A DNA stretch of 23,358 nt from a virus, in the IMG/VR virus record IMGVR_UViG_3300042567_000594, positions 1-23,358 of that record. The stretch is one strand, 5' to 3'. A program made the translations under genes and the position numbers. The notes beneath the pieces are model-generated. The model was not told where the DNA came from. It did no database searches and saw only the letters and a program-made list of their open reading frames with translations. Position 1 is the stretch's first letter. Every line of letters starts with the position of its first letter. This document shows, piece after piece, positions 14,292 to 21,958 of this stretch.

Positions 14292-15248
14292 TTATGCGGC
14301 AGTAACTTTTTTAATTTCATTACCGTCTTTATCGGTAAACTTCATTCCGAATTTTTCTTGCTGTTCTTGTAGGAACATAGGTCCAATTGTTCTCATCAAG
14401 TGTTCTTGATTTTCTTGACAGAAAACATAACTACCACTATGACGTAATAGAACACGCTTATCCATCCAAATCTTACCGCCTATGTCACGCCAATTTTCAC
14501 AGAATGTCCAGTCTTCACTGTAGTAACGATTCTGACGAACTGCTGTATCAAAGTAGGTCTTTAAGTGTTGGTCATACTTTGGATCTAAACCAATATCGTT
14601 TTTATATTGCTTAACAGCAGGGTGAGATTTTAATTTCTCAAATACATGTTTCTTCATTAATAAGAAACCTGTACCAGCTTTAGATACTTCTTGTAATCCA
14701 TCTGATCCTTCTTCAGCACCTTCAAAGCCGTTAACAACCCATTTAATTGGCATAGTCTTCATTGGGTATAGTCCACCGATGACATCAACGTCACGGTTTA
14801 ATAATACTAATAGATGCCATGGCTCCCAACCAATGTCAGCGTCAACAAAGAATAAATGTGTTGCGTCTGGCATATCTAGGAACTTAGCAGTTAGTGTATT
14901 ACGGGCACGACTGATAAGACTTTCGTTAACCATTGTTTCTAATGTCCAATCAATACCAAGTTGCCGGGCTGTGTTAGCCCACTTGATGAATGACATGAAT
15001 GTTGATTCAGTTAGCATACCACCATAGCAAGGCATAGCGATATGTACTTTAGTAGTTTTTAGGAAGTCTACATTAACCTGAACTTGACCGGCTGCAGGAG
15101 CCTGTTGTTGTTCTTTTGCAGCCTGTTCAGCAATTTCCTGTACTTTTTCTACAGGGACTGTTTTTTCTGACTTGCTTGCTTTAGTTGTTTTGGGTGCTTT
15201 AGCTGCCGCTTTAGCGACTGTTGATTCAGATGTTTTCTTTGTTGCCAT
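14292..15248 (-). CDS. Phage GT-A-type glycosyltransferase with a Lys/Ala-rich N-terminal tail
   Basis: Residues 1-55 form a low-complexity Lys/Ala/Thr/Gln tail, followed by a glycosyltransferase-like domain. VHIAMPCYGGMLTEST (68-83) is the opening strand. ETMVNESLISRARNTLTAKF (104-123) follows, and HLFFVDADIGWEP (131-143) holds the DAD metal motif. VIGGLYPMK and AGTGFLLMKKHVFE come next, and a YSEDWTFCENW acidic motif is a likely catalytic-base region. This layout is common in phage glycosyltransferases related to GT2/GT-A enzymes. An AGAGGAT ribosome binding site precedes ATG 15248, and a strong terminator follows the stop. The acceptor is unknown; the basic tail could bind nucleic acid or an acidic surface. 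Confidence 0.87.
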   Translation of the reverse strand: MATKKTSESTVAKAAAKAPKTTKASKSEKTVPVEKVQEIAEQAAKEQQQAPAAGQVQVNVDFLKTTKVHIAMPCYGGMLTESTFMSFIKWANTARQLGIDWTLETMVNESLISRARNTLTAKFLDMPDATHLFFVDADIGWEPWHLLVLLNRDVDVIGGLYPMKTMPIKWVVNGFEGAEEGSDGLQEVSKAGTGFLLMKKHVFEKLKSHPAVKQYKNDIGLDPKYDQHLKTYFDTAVRQNRYYSEDWTFCENWRDIGGKIWMDKRVLLRHSGSYVFCQENQEHLMRTIGPMFLQEQQEKFGMKFTDKDGNEIKKVTAA

Positions 15249-15268
15249 TTTATCCTCTTGTTTAGATA

Positions 15269-15298
15269 CTATTATTTACATCAAAACAAGGGGGTCAA
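15269..15298 (-). promoter_or_regulatory. Possible sigma70-type promoter with overlapping late-like octamer
   Basis: TTGACC (15293-15298) and TAATAG (15269-15274) are 18 bases apart on the minus strand. TGTAAATA (7 of 8 to the T4 late octamer) lies at 15273-15280. It would drive the glycosyltransferase gene. Weak. Confidence 0.3.
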
Positions 15299-15299
15299 A

Positions 15300-16427
15300 T
15301 TATTTTTCTTCTAAATAATCCACGCTTTCGGTAACCTTAATTTCTTTCATAACCTTATCAACAGATTTAAATGAGAAATCTGTTTGTTTAAACTGTGGAT
15401 ATTTTTGTATAGCCTTCTTTATAAACTTGTCGTATATTGAATAAGGGATATCAGTTGCAACAAGTAAAGAGGGTTTACCTGTAGTATGTCTTACATAGAT
15501 ATTAACTTTATTAGGGCGCCCAAGACGTTGAACAAAAGGTCCTTCAGCAATTTCTTCGCCTTCCGCCAAACCTTGTTTTACTGTTTTATAGGCACTCTGT
15601 AGCACAAACATATATTCTTTATCTGTTATATCTGATAATATACCTTCAACTGCTGTATTAAAAAACTCATCACCTGCTATCATATTCATAGCATGTATCA
15701 TGCCCAATTCATAGACATTTTTTTGTTTTGCTACTTGTATAGCAATTTCTAATAGTTTTCTTATTCTACGATTTCTATCATTCTCGCCGCCACCTCTGTC
15801 GTCACTCGGTGGGGCAAATTCATTTAATGATCCTTCTGACAATTCATTACCCATACTCATATCCAACATTTTAACAACATTAGCGGCTAGTTTAGGGTTC
15901 TTTTGTGTAACAGGGTATAAACTCATAACCATTGCTGTTTTACGCTTATCATTCAATGTAGGCCATGCATTACGTATTTCTGTTGCACTTGTAATGCCGG
16001 GACCAAACTCTACTGTAGGTAAGTAAGCAATATATGCTTGTTTACCAAATGGTTGTACATTCTTACCTGTCCATGGCTGAAAATATGCAGGCGTACCATC
16101 TTTCTTTGTACCACCTGGTTTAGGACTTTCATTACGATCCTTCTCACTACGAACAAAGATTAACACATCTTCTTCGGGATTATATTGATCGGTTATTTCT
16201 CTAGGTTGAAAGGGACTTTTAACTTGAACAAAGTGTTTGTCAGCTACGCCTGCAAGCTTTGCTAGTTTCTCTTTAATGGCAAAAGGAAATGGTCTTGTTT
16301 TTGTATCATTAGTGGCGGCTACATACGTATCAGCATTATTAAAGGCTGCTATAGCACTCTTATATAGTGCGGCATGTCCTGCATGAAACGGATGAAAGCC
16401 TCCTGGCATAATGACAATATTTCTCAT
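15300..16427 (-). CDS. HIGH-motif nucleotidyltransferase fused to additional modules with protease-like sites
   Basis: From ATG 16427 the protein has 375 residues. A more upstream start at 16466 would overlap the preceding gene by 38 bases and add a tail before the first strand, so the shorter form is preferred. Residues 1-155 are a cytidylyltransferase/adenylyltransferase-like domain: IVIMPGGFHPFHAGHAALY with HAGH at 15-18, AATNDTKTRPFPFAIKEK, and GITSATEIRNAW (145-155), equivalent to the ISSTxIR motif of NMN and pantetheine-phosphate adenylyltransferases. Then come NELSE-G and SLNE-F (about 194-203), a helical module (218-285), QGLAE-G and EIAE-G (285-296), and a short C-terminal domain (297-375). 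The product could be NAD or another dinucleotide; the exact reaction is not decided. Confidence 0.82.
   Translation of the reverse strand: MRNIVIMPGGFHPFHAGHAALYKSAIAAFNNADTYVAATNDTKTRPFPFAIKEKLAKLAGVADKHFVQVKSPFQPREITDQYNPEEDVLIFVRSEKDRNESPKPGGTKKDGTPAYFQPWTGKNVQPFGKQAYIAYLPTVEFGPGITSATEIRNAWPTLNDKRKTAMVMSLYPVTQKNPKLAANVVKMLDMSMGNELSEGSLNEFAPPSDDRGGGENDRNRRIRKLLEIAIQVAKQKNVYELGMIHAMNMIAGDEFFNTAVEGILSDITDKEYMFVLQSAYKTVKQGLAEGEEIAEGPFVQRLGRPNKVNIYVRHTTGKPSLLVATDIPYSIYDKFIKKAIQKYPQFKQTDFSFKSVDKVMKEIKVTESVDYLEEK
15559..15575 (-). repeat. Dispersed 17-bp module-junction repeat (QGLAEG)
   Basis: CAAGGTTTGGCGGAAGG on the minus strand; it differs by one base from the copy at 11344-11360 although the two are over 4 kb apart in different genes. 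Confidence 0.5.
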
Positions 16428-16428
16428 T

Positions 16429-16950
16429 TTATTTTCCAGGAGGATTATAAGTCTGTTCGTATTCAACTTTTGCTACACGATAATAACCAGCATCCCCGTC
16501 TTTAACTAAGTAATCACCCGGTTTCATTATCATACTTTCTCCCCAAGGAGCAGTAAAAGTAATAGGTTGTTGACCTGTGTATAACGCTACTAACCGAGGA
16601 CCTTGTTCCGGAATAACTACACCACCCATAGTACCATCGTATAGTTTAGGAAATTTAGCACCCTTAACTACATAATTTTCTCTACTAGGACCAGACATAA
16701 TAATATCGTTTGGTAACGCAACATTCTGTGTTTCTTTACCATCGCTAGTAATAGTAACAACAGGTTGTTCTTGTGCTGAAACAGTATAAGTCATTGCTGG
16801 CATTTTACCAGGAACTCCATCTTTAACAAATTTATATTGTTTTGGTTGTTTACGGGTAGGTAAAAATTTTAATTGACTTGCAACTTGACTAATATCAACT
16901 GTATTCTCGTTTATAATATCTATATATTTTCTAAAAATATCGGTACTCAT
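16429..16950 (-). CDS. Virion-type protein of unknown function with a leader-like N terminus
   Basis: This is a 173-residue protein. It opens MSTDIFRKYIDIINE-N, resembling a capsid-targeting leader with an INE cut site. The rest is strand-rich: PAMTYTVSAQEQPVVTIT, IIMSGPSRENYVVKG, RLVALYTG, then GDYLVKDGDAGYYRVAKVEY near the C terminus. The last motif resembles small phage proteins of unknown role containing a PGDYLV-type strand pair. An AAGGAA ribosome binding site precedes ATG 16950, and the stop is 1 base before the nucleotidyltransferase start. No catalytic residues are recognised. Confidence 0.7.
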   Translation of the reverse strand: MSTDIFRKYIDIINENTVDISQVASQLKFLPTRKQPKQYKFVKDGVPGKMPAMTYTVSAQEQPVVTITSDGKETQNVALPNDIIMSGPSRENYVVKGAKFPKLYDGTMGGVVIPEQGPRLVALYTGQQPITFTAPWGESMIMKPGDYLVKDGDAGYYRVAKVEYEQTYNPPGK

Positions 16951-16961
16951 TTTAAATTTCC

Positions 16962-17348
16962 TTAATAACTTAACTTTACAAAATTAACTACACCACCTTC
17001 AAAGTCTACGACCTTTGCTCTCATATATACAAAATTACCATTTATATTTGTGTATACTGAGGCATTACTTGCAATTTGCGGAGCAGAGTTAGCTGCCGCA
17101 TTTGCGTTAGCTGTTAATTCATATACTTTGAACCAATCAGTACTACTTGGGGTTGTAGCTAAACTAGCTTCTATTGTAATATTACCAGTACAGTTTGTTA
17201 CGTTGATATTAACTGTTTGTAATGAACGAGGTGCAATAATGTATGACGCACCGGGTTGGCTGTTACCGGTAACAGTGTAGGGTGCTCCATTGCCTGGATT
17301 AACATATGCTGTTTGCGGCAATAGGATAAGAGTAGTTGTTTGGCTCAT
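16962..17348 (-). CDS. Small beta-rich structural-type phage protein
   Basis: The 128 residues are dominated by Thr/Asn/Val strands without charge clusters. The C-terminal segment, TNINGNFVYMRAKVVDF, then VVNFVKLSY, resembles the end of small virion-associated proteins common in T4-like environmental phages, probably an immunoglobulin-like or jelly-roll fold. There is no signal peptide or membrane segment. The start overlaps the stop of the 54-codon gene upstream (TAATG), indicating coupling. A virion role is inferred from composition and neighbours. Confidence 0.68.
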   Translation of the reverse strand: MSQTTTLILLPQTAYVNPGNGAPYTVTGNSQPGASYIIAPRSLQTVNINVTNCTGNITIEASLATTPSSTDWFKVYELTANANAAANSAPQIASNASVYTNINGNFVYMRAKVVDFEGGVVNFVKLSY

Positions 17349-17512
17349 TATGCTTTTACAACCTCAACAACTACACTATCACCAATTAATTCTTGGGCAA
17401 CTTGTTCTAAAGCCGCTTGGATATCAGGACTAGTAATACTAGTACCTGAATCGTTGTCTTTTACTATTTTACTAAAAGTGATTACGATTGATTCTGTTAC
17501 AATCTTTGCCAT
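17348..17512 (-). CDS. 54-residue small protein of unknown function
   Basis: ATG 17512 is preceded by TGGAG eight bases upstream and by a late promoter element 23 bases upstream. The stop TAA shares its A with the ATG of the next gene. The product opens MAKIVTESIVITFSKIVKDN and ends LIGDSVVVEVVKA, an alternating strand-helix pattern with an acidic middle. I do not recognise the family. Ribosome binding site, promoter and coupling make it a convincing real gene despite its size. Confidence 0.75.
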   Translation of the reverse strand: MAKIVTESIVITFSKIVKDNDSGTSITSPDIQAALEQVAQELIGDSVVVEVVKA

Positions 17513-17535
17513 GGTAAATACTCCATTTTATTAGA

Positions 17536-17544
17536 GTATTTATC
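17536..17544 (-). promoter_or_regulatory. T4-late-like promoter element GATAAATAC
   Basis: It lies 23 bases before ATG 17512, with a TGGAG Shine-Dalgarno in between. This is the conventional arrangement, unlike the near-leaderless ones at 12552 and 14223. Confidence 0.62.
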
Positions 17545-17547
17545 ATT

Positions 17548-18282
17548 TTAGATAGGATCAGGACGTTTTTCTAATTTATAGCGTTTTCCGAGATAATCTC
17601 CGTACATTATTGCTAGATAGCTTAATGTACTTTCATTATCATAATCAATGAAATGTGTAGGACTAGTAAAACGATATCTCCAAGTATGTTGATTTGTAGT
17701 AAGTAATGCACCTAGTAACCAATTTTTTAATGAATTACAGGGATATAAGCTAGGAGTACGTTTTAACAAATCATCAAGTTGTGGTACTAAATCACCCTTA
17801 ACTATCTTAGATTTCAAATATACTCTAAACTTATGCTTAGGCTCATTAACAAATGATTTTACACCCACAAAATTGTTTGTTTGTACCTGAGTATAATCAT
17901 ATTCTAATTCAGGTTTGATGTTTTCAATATTTTTCAAAAAAGATAAGTCATTGCTAAAAACAGATGCATGATTCCATTCTAAACGAACCGTTGCTTTACC
18001 ATCCTTTTTAACACTATTACGTAACTCTATTAACTGTTTAAGTGCTTCTAGATTTTCAGTAACTATTGGTCTATCTTCTGCTCTAATAACTCGCCAACCA
18101 CTAGTAGCATTATATCTTTTCATCAAGCCATCAACTTTATTCTCATTAATGATATATCTAATACTGGGCATTACAAATCTTAACCGATAATTGAACTTAT
18201 TATAATATTCAGTATCTCGGTAATCGTAATAATCTATACCCGGTACATCATTGACTGATTTCAATAATCCCATCTTCTCCAA
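17548..18282 (-). CDS. Conserved-looking phage protein of unknown function downstream of ClpA
   Basis: This is a 244-residue soluble protein. It overlaps the end of the ClpA-like gene by 35 bases if ATG 18282 is used; ATG 18273 (MGLLKSVNDVPG) is an equally good start with AAGG upstream. Features are an aromatic N-terminal segment (YYDYRDTEYYNKFNYRLRF), an Arg/Glu-rich middle, LEYDYTQVQTNNFVGVKSF, and a Trp/Tyr-rich C terminus (HTWRYRF, HFIDYDNESTLSYLAIMYG). No signal peptide or catalytic motif is seen. Overlap with the unfoldase suggests co-translation and perhaps a substrate adaptor role, but that is speculation. Confidence 0.7.
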   Translation of the reverse strand: MEKMGLLKSVNDVPGIDYYDYRDTEYYNKFNYRLRFVMPSIRYIINENKVDGLMKRYNATSGWRVIRAEDRPIVTENLEALKQLIELRNSVKKDGKATVRLEWNHASVFSNDLSFLKNIENIKPELEYDYTQVQTNNFVGVKSFVNEPKHKFRVYLKSKIVKGDLVPQLDDLLKRTPSLYPCNSLKNWLLGALLTTNQHTWRYRFTSPTHFIDYDNESTLSYLAIMYGDYLGKRYKLEKRPDPI

Positions 18283-20524
18283 CCTTCGCTATTGATTTTT
18301 GTACTACATTAAACTGAATCTTATCATCTACTAACACACACGTTACTGTAGCATTTTTAATACGTTCAAACAATACCTTCTTGCTTAATGGTACACGAAT
18401 CAATTCATCAATCTTACGACTTAATGGACGAGCACCCATCTTCTTATCATATCCCCTATCTGCCAAATAATCAACTACCGGTTCACTCAAGTTCAAACTA
18501 ATATTATGCTTATCAAACAATGATTTCTTCAATTCTTCTGTAAACTTAACAACAATTTTCTTAATTGCTAAGAAATCTAGTTTACCAAACTTACAAATCA
18601 AATCAACACGATTTCTGAATTCTGGCTTGAAGAACTCTTTAATTGCTTTGTCATCCTCACCTGTCTTTTCTTGATTACCAAAACCAATATTGTTTTTCTC
18701 ACTATCACTACTACCCAAGTTACTTGTCATGATAATAATAGTATTCTTACAGTTAACTTCTTTACCATTAGATCCAGTGATACGACCTTCATCTAACATC
18801 TGTAAGAAAATGTTAAAGATATCAGGATGTGCTTTTTCTACTTCATCAAATAGTAAAATACTATGCGGGTTCTTACTTAAGTCATTGATTAACCGACCGC
18901 CACCTACTTGACTATCACCAAACCCAACATAGCCAGGGGGAGGACCAATCAAACTTGATACTGAGTGTTTTTCACTATACTCACTCATATCATATTTGAG
19001 TAATGTCATGTCAAGGTTTTTACTTAACAACTTAGCTAATTCTGTTTTACCTGTACCAGTTGGGCCTAAAAAGATGAAACTTGCTGTAGGTTTATGTTCA
19101 TTACCAATGCCAGCAAAGCTAACATAGATACGTTCTAATACTTGTTCAACTGTCTCATCCTGTCCGTACAGTTTACCTTTGATATTAACTTCAAGGCTAT
19201 TGATACGGTCATAGTTATCACCGTTGAGTTTATCTGCAGGGACACCAGTAAAACGTTCAACTTGTTCATGGATCAAGTCTTTAGTAATGATTGCTCCTTT
19301 ATTACCAGCAACACGTTGTTTAGCACATGCCGCATCTAGTAAATCAATACTTTTGTCAGGGTTCTTGCGGTCATGAATATAACGTGCTGAACTATCTACT
19401 GCCGCAGTTACTGCTTCATCACTAATTTCAACTTCATGGAAATCATTTAATCGTGAACTTAGTCCTTTAAGAATACGAATAGTGCTATCATGTGATGGTT
19501 CATCAATAGAAACACGATAGAATCTACGCATTAATGCACGATCCTTCTCAAATGATTCGTAGTATTCTTCCCATGTTGTACTAGCAATAACTTTAAGTGT
19601 GCCTTTAGTAATAGCTGGCTTAATCATATTAGCAAAGTCAATACTTCCGCTACTAGATGATCCACTACCCTTCATGGTATGTGCTTCGTCAATAAACAAT
19701 ACTGACTTTTTCTTAGTGTTTAGTGCATCCAATACAGCTTTGACTTTTTCTTCAAAGTCGCCACGATATTTAGATCCAGCAAGTAATGCACCTACTTCTA
19801 GTGAATATAGTTCATGACCATGCAAGAATTCTGGTACTTCTTTATCAGCAATCATTTGTGCAAGACCCTCAGCAATAGCTGTTTTACCTACACCGGGATC
19901 GCCCACCATCAATACGTTTGACTTGAATCGTTTAGCTAATACATTAATAATATCGTCTAATTCAGTACTACGTCCAATCAACGGTTCAAGTTTACCTTGT
20001 CTAGCAAGATTAGTTAAGTTGGTAGTATATTCTTCAAGGATCTCATCTGCTTGACCTTCTGATAATTTACTAGTAAATTCTGAACCTTTATAAGTTTTTT
20101 GCCAATGTGCAACAAAATCATTCTTATTAATTCCGTATTTTAGTAAGAAGTAATGTGCATGACTATTACCTTCACTAGAGATAGATAGATACAAGTCAAT
20201 AGTAGTTACCTGTCTACGTCCGGTAAATAGTACCTGAGTAACAGAACGATTCATCACACGTTCTAAACTGTTTGTTTTACGTGGTTGTACTTGTTGGTCA
20301 GTATCTATTTTTGCTACGATAGCATGTAAGCTATCAACATATGAAGTAACCTCTTGAATCAAAGTTGTAGTTTCACATCCAAAACTATCTAAACATTTTT
20401 TGAATGGTGTATGTGTTATAAGAGATAATAGCAAGTGTTCGATTGTACAATATTGATGTTTACGTTGTTTAGACAACTCAATAGCCTGTTCAATAATGGC
20501 TTCGATTTCGGGTGAATTATTCAC
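18248..20524 (-). CDS. clpA: ClpA-type double AAA+ unfoldase with an IGF ClpP-docking loop
   Basis: This is a 758-residue, ClpA-length protein. An N-terminal Clp double-repeat domain (residues 1-145, TIEHLLLSLI) precedes AAA-1: Walker A GDPGVGKT (208-215), pore loop KYRGDFEEK (252-260) and Walker B LFIDEAH (276-282). AAA-2 has GPTGTGKT (487-494), pore loop GPPPGYVGFG (527-536), Walker B ILLFDEVEKAH (556-566) and sensor 2 GARPLSR (697-703). No ClpB middle coiled coil is present. After MTSNLGSS comes NNIGFGNQE (611-619), where ClpA carries its IGL ClpP-binding loop, so docking to ClpP is likely. No clpP is in the window, so host ClpP may be used. The start is GTG 20524, set by AAAGGAA. It lies 24 bases after dnaJ. 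Confidence 0.96.
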   Translation of the reverse strand: MNNSPEIEAIIEQAIELSKQRKHQYCTIEHLLLSLITHTPFKKCLDSFGCETTTLIQEVTSYVDSLHAIVAKIDTDQQVQPRKTNSLERVMNRSVTQVLFTGRRQVTTIDLYLSISSEGNSHAHYFLLKYGINKNDFVAHWQKTYKGSEFTSKLSEGQADEILEEYTTNLTNLARQGKLEPLIGRSTELDDIINVLAKRFKSNVLMVGDPGVGKTAIAEGLAQMIADKEVPEFLHGHELYSLEVGALLAGSKYRGDFEEKVKAVLDALNTKKKSVLFIDEAHTMKGSGSSSSGSIDFANMIKPAITKGTLKVIASTTWEEYYESFEKDRALMRRFYRVSIDEPSHDSTIRILKGLSSRLNDFHEVEISDEAVTAAVDSSARYIHDRKNPDKSIDLLDAACAKQRVAGNKGAIITKDLIHEQVERFTGVPADKLNGDNYDRINSLEVNIKGKLYGQDETVEQVLERIYVSFAGIGNEHKPTASFIFLGPTGTGKTELAKLLSKNLDMTLLKYDMSEYSEKHSVSSLIGPPPGYVGFGDSQVGGGRLINDLSKNPHSILLFDEVEKAHPDIFNIFLQMLDEGRITGSNGKEVNCKNTIIIMTSNLGSSDSEKNNIGFGNQEKTGEDDKAIKEFFKPEFRNRVDLICKFGKLDFLAIKKIVVKFTEELKKSLFDKHNISLNLSEPVVDYLADRGYDKKMGARPLSRKIDELIRVPLSKKVLFERIKNATVTCVLVDDKIQFNVVQKSIAKVGEDGIIEISQ

Positions 20525-20548
20525 ATCCAGTTCCTTTTAAAATAATAT

Positions 20549-21349
20549 TTACTGTGATTTAGATTGCAAAATGCTATCAGTTATACGACTGTCTATATTA
20601 TCAGGTATAAAGGGTTTTAGCAAGATGATTTGGTCACCAAATGCATTTGTTCCTTGTATAGGCATTCCGTGCCCAGATAATTTCAAATGCATAAATGGTT
20701 GTGTCTTAGGTTGAACAGTTACGTCCAATGTTTTCCCACCCATAGTAGTAAATGGAAATGTAGTCCCTACAATCAAATCCAACACAGAGATAGAATGATT
20801 AGTATGTAAATCATTCATTTTTCTTTCATATTGTAAATGAGGGTGTATCCTGTATTCCACAATCAAATCAGATGAGTCAACTATTTTTTCATATCGTACT
20901 TGTCCGCCGTCTGGTACACCTTTTGGAATGTTTACCCGTACCATATGTAATCCAGTAGAAGTTTGTAATTTTAATAATTCTTCCCCTCCTTTGTATGCTT
21001 GTTCTAAAGTAATCCAGTATGAGGTTCTATATGTATTTTGTTGTTGTGGATGTTGATGTTGCCGAAACATTTGTCCAAACATTTGATCCATATTGAATCC
21101 GTTCATATTGAATTGGAATCCTCCACCCGGAAATCCTTGAAACGGGTTACCCTGCGGCATAGGATTATCATATTGTTGTCGTTGATTTGGGTCAGAAAGA
21201 ATACGATATGCTTCTTCAATCTTTTGAAATGTAGAAGTATCACCACCTTTATCGGGATGATGTTGACTTGCTAATTTTCTATATGCTTTTTTTATGTCGT
21301 CGGCGTTAGAATTTTTACTAACGCCTAATGTTGAGTAATGGTCTATCAT
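20549..21349 (-). CDS. dnaJ: DnaJ/Hsp40-type co-chaperone (class B, no zinc finger)
   Basis: J proteins stimulate the ATPase of Hsp70 (DnaK) and deliver clients. The N-terminal J domain (residues 1-64) has YSTLGVSKNSNADDIKKAYR and the HPD signature (31-33, SQHHPDKGGD). A Gly/Phe/Met/Gln-rich linker covers about 65-108 (GNPFQGFPGGGFQF). Residues 109-250 resemble the DnaJ C-terminal substrate domains: ITLEQAYKGGEE, VNIPKGVPDGGQVRYE, LHTNHSISVLDLIVGT, LSGHGMPI and FGDQIIL. The CxxCxGxG zinc finger is absent, as in CbpA-type proteins. It lies immediately upstream of the ClpA-like gene, giving a two-gene folding/unfolding module likely controlled by the palindrome-bearing promoter at 21357-21385. 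Confidence 0.95.
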   Translation of the reverse strand: MIDHYSTLGVSKNSNADDIKKAYRKLASQHHPDKGGDTSTFQKIEEAYRILSDPNQRQQYDNPMPQGNPFQGFPGGGFQFNMNGFNMDQMFGQMFRQHQHPQQQNTYRTSYWITLEQAYKGGEELLKLQTSTGLHMVRVNIPKGVPDGGQVRYEKIVDSSDLIVEYRIHPHLQYERKMNDLHTNHSISVLDLIVGTTFPFTTMGGKTLDVTVQPKTQPFMHLKLSGHGMPIQGTNAFGDQIILLKPFIPDNIDSRITDSILQSKSQ

Positions 21350-21356
21350 AATATAA

Positions 21357-21385
21357 AGTTTAACACAATTTGTGTGTTAAGTCAA
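21357..21385 (-). promoter_or_regulatory. Sigma70-like promoter TTGACT-17-TAAACT before dnaJ-clpA
   Basis: The -35 (21380-21385) matches 5 of 6 and the -10 (21357-21362) 4 of 6, at ideal spacing. The expected start site falls at about the dnaJ ATG, so the mRNA may be nearly leaderless. Confidence 0.5.
21360..21380. promoter_or_regulatory. Perfect 8-bp inverted repeat TTAACACA-n5-TGTGTTAA, possible operator
   Basis: The arms (21360-21367 and 21373-21380) are exact complements and sit between the -35 and -10 of the dnaJ promoter. There is no T-run after it on the minus strand, so an operator or 5' hairpin fits better than a terminator. Confidence 0.55.
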
Positions 21386-21393
21386 TATTTATT
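21385..21393 (-). promoter_or_regulatory. T4-late-like element AATAAATAT
   Basis: It matches the late octamer at 7 of 8 and overlaps the holin stop codon, 35 bases before dnaJ. It may allow late expression in addition to the sigma70-like promoter. Confidence 0.4.
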
Positions 21394-21958
21394 ATGCTTT
21401 TCCTTCAATTTTTTCTTTTGTTCGCCCATAAGCAGCTATACCAAGAACAGCACCCATAGCTATATGGTACAATCCGGCACCTTGTAGTGTTAATGGTTGC
21501 CATTGCATAGTAACACTACCTTTACTCATTGCTTGTAGTAAACTCCATAGTATTGGAAATACAACAAAGTCCATAGTACAGGTTAACATATAGATCCAAC
21601 CCATAACCGGACGCCATTTTTTGTTAATCCAATCTGTATTGTCATTAGCTACTAATACATCCGCTCCACTAGCGGCATTGGTTGGGGCGGCTCCGGTAAG
21701 TACTGGTTGATTGCTGTTTGATTGATTAACGTTTTGTGTGCTACCAAATCCTGAACTTGATTGTTGGTTGAAGCTAGGACTTGAGAACGATCCTGATGAA
21801 CCAAAGCCACCAGGTGAGCCAAATGATGTGTTTGTACCATAACTAGTTCCTTGAGGGAATTGTTGTATTGTTGGGTCCGACGCTAACATGCCATAATGGT
21901 CATCATCTAGTGCCATGGGCTGTTCAAAGTTTGCTTTTTTAGGTAATATCGTTGCCAT
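21392..21958 (-). CDS. Holin-like membrane protein (3TM-holin type) with a low-complexity N-terminal half
   Basis: Residues 1-105 are Ser/Gly/Gln/Asn/Phe-rich and disordered (FGSPGGFGSSGSF). The C-terminal 80 residues read KKWRPVMGWIYMLTCTMDF, VVFPILWSLLQA (about 113-143), then LTLQGAGLYHIAMGAVLGIAA (157-176) and a charged tail KEKIEGKA. The WRPVxGW entry, long hydrophobic hairpin and final segment resemble the three-TM holin family first noted in gene transfer agents, which permeabilise the inner membrane at lysis. The disordered extension is unusual for a holin. The start overlaps the previous stop (TAATG). No endolysin is in the window. A structural membrane protein is the main alternative. 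Confidence 0.72.
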   Translation of the reverse strand: MATILPKKANFEQPMALDDDHYGMLASDPTIQQFPQGTSYGTNTSFGSPGGFGSSGSFSSPSFNQQSSSGFGSTQNVNQSNSNQPVLTGAAPTNAASGADVLVANDNTDWINKKWRPVMGWIYMLTCTMDFVVFPILWSLLQAMSKGSVTMQWQPLTLQGAGLYHIAMGAVLGIAAYGRTKEKIEGKA

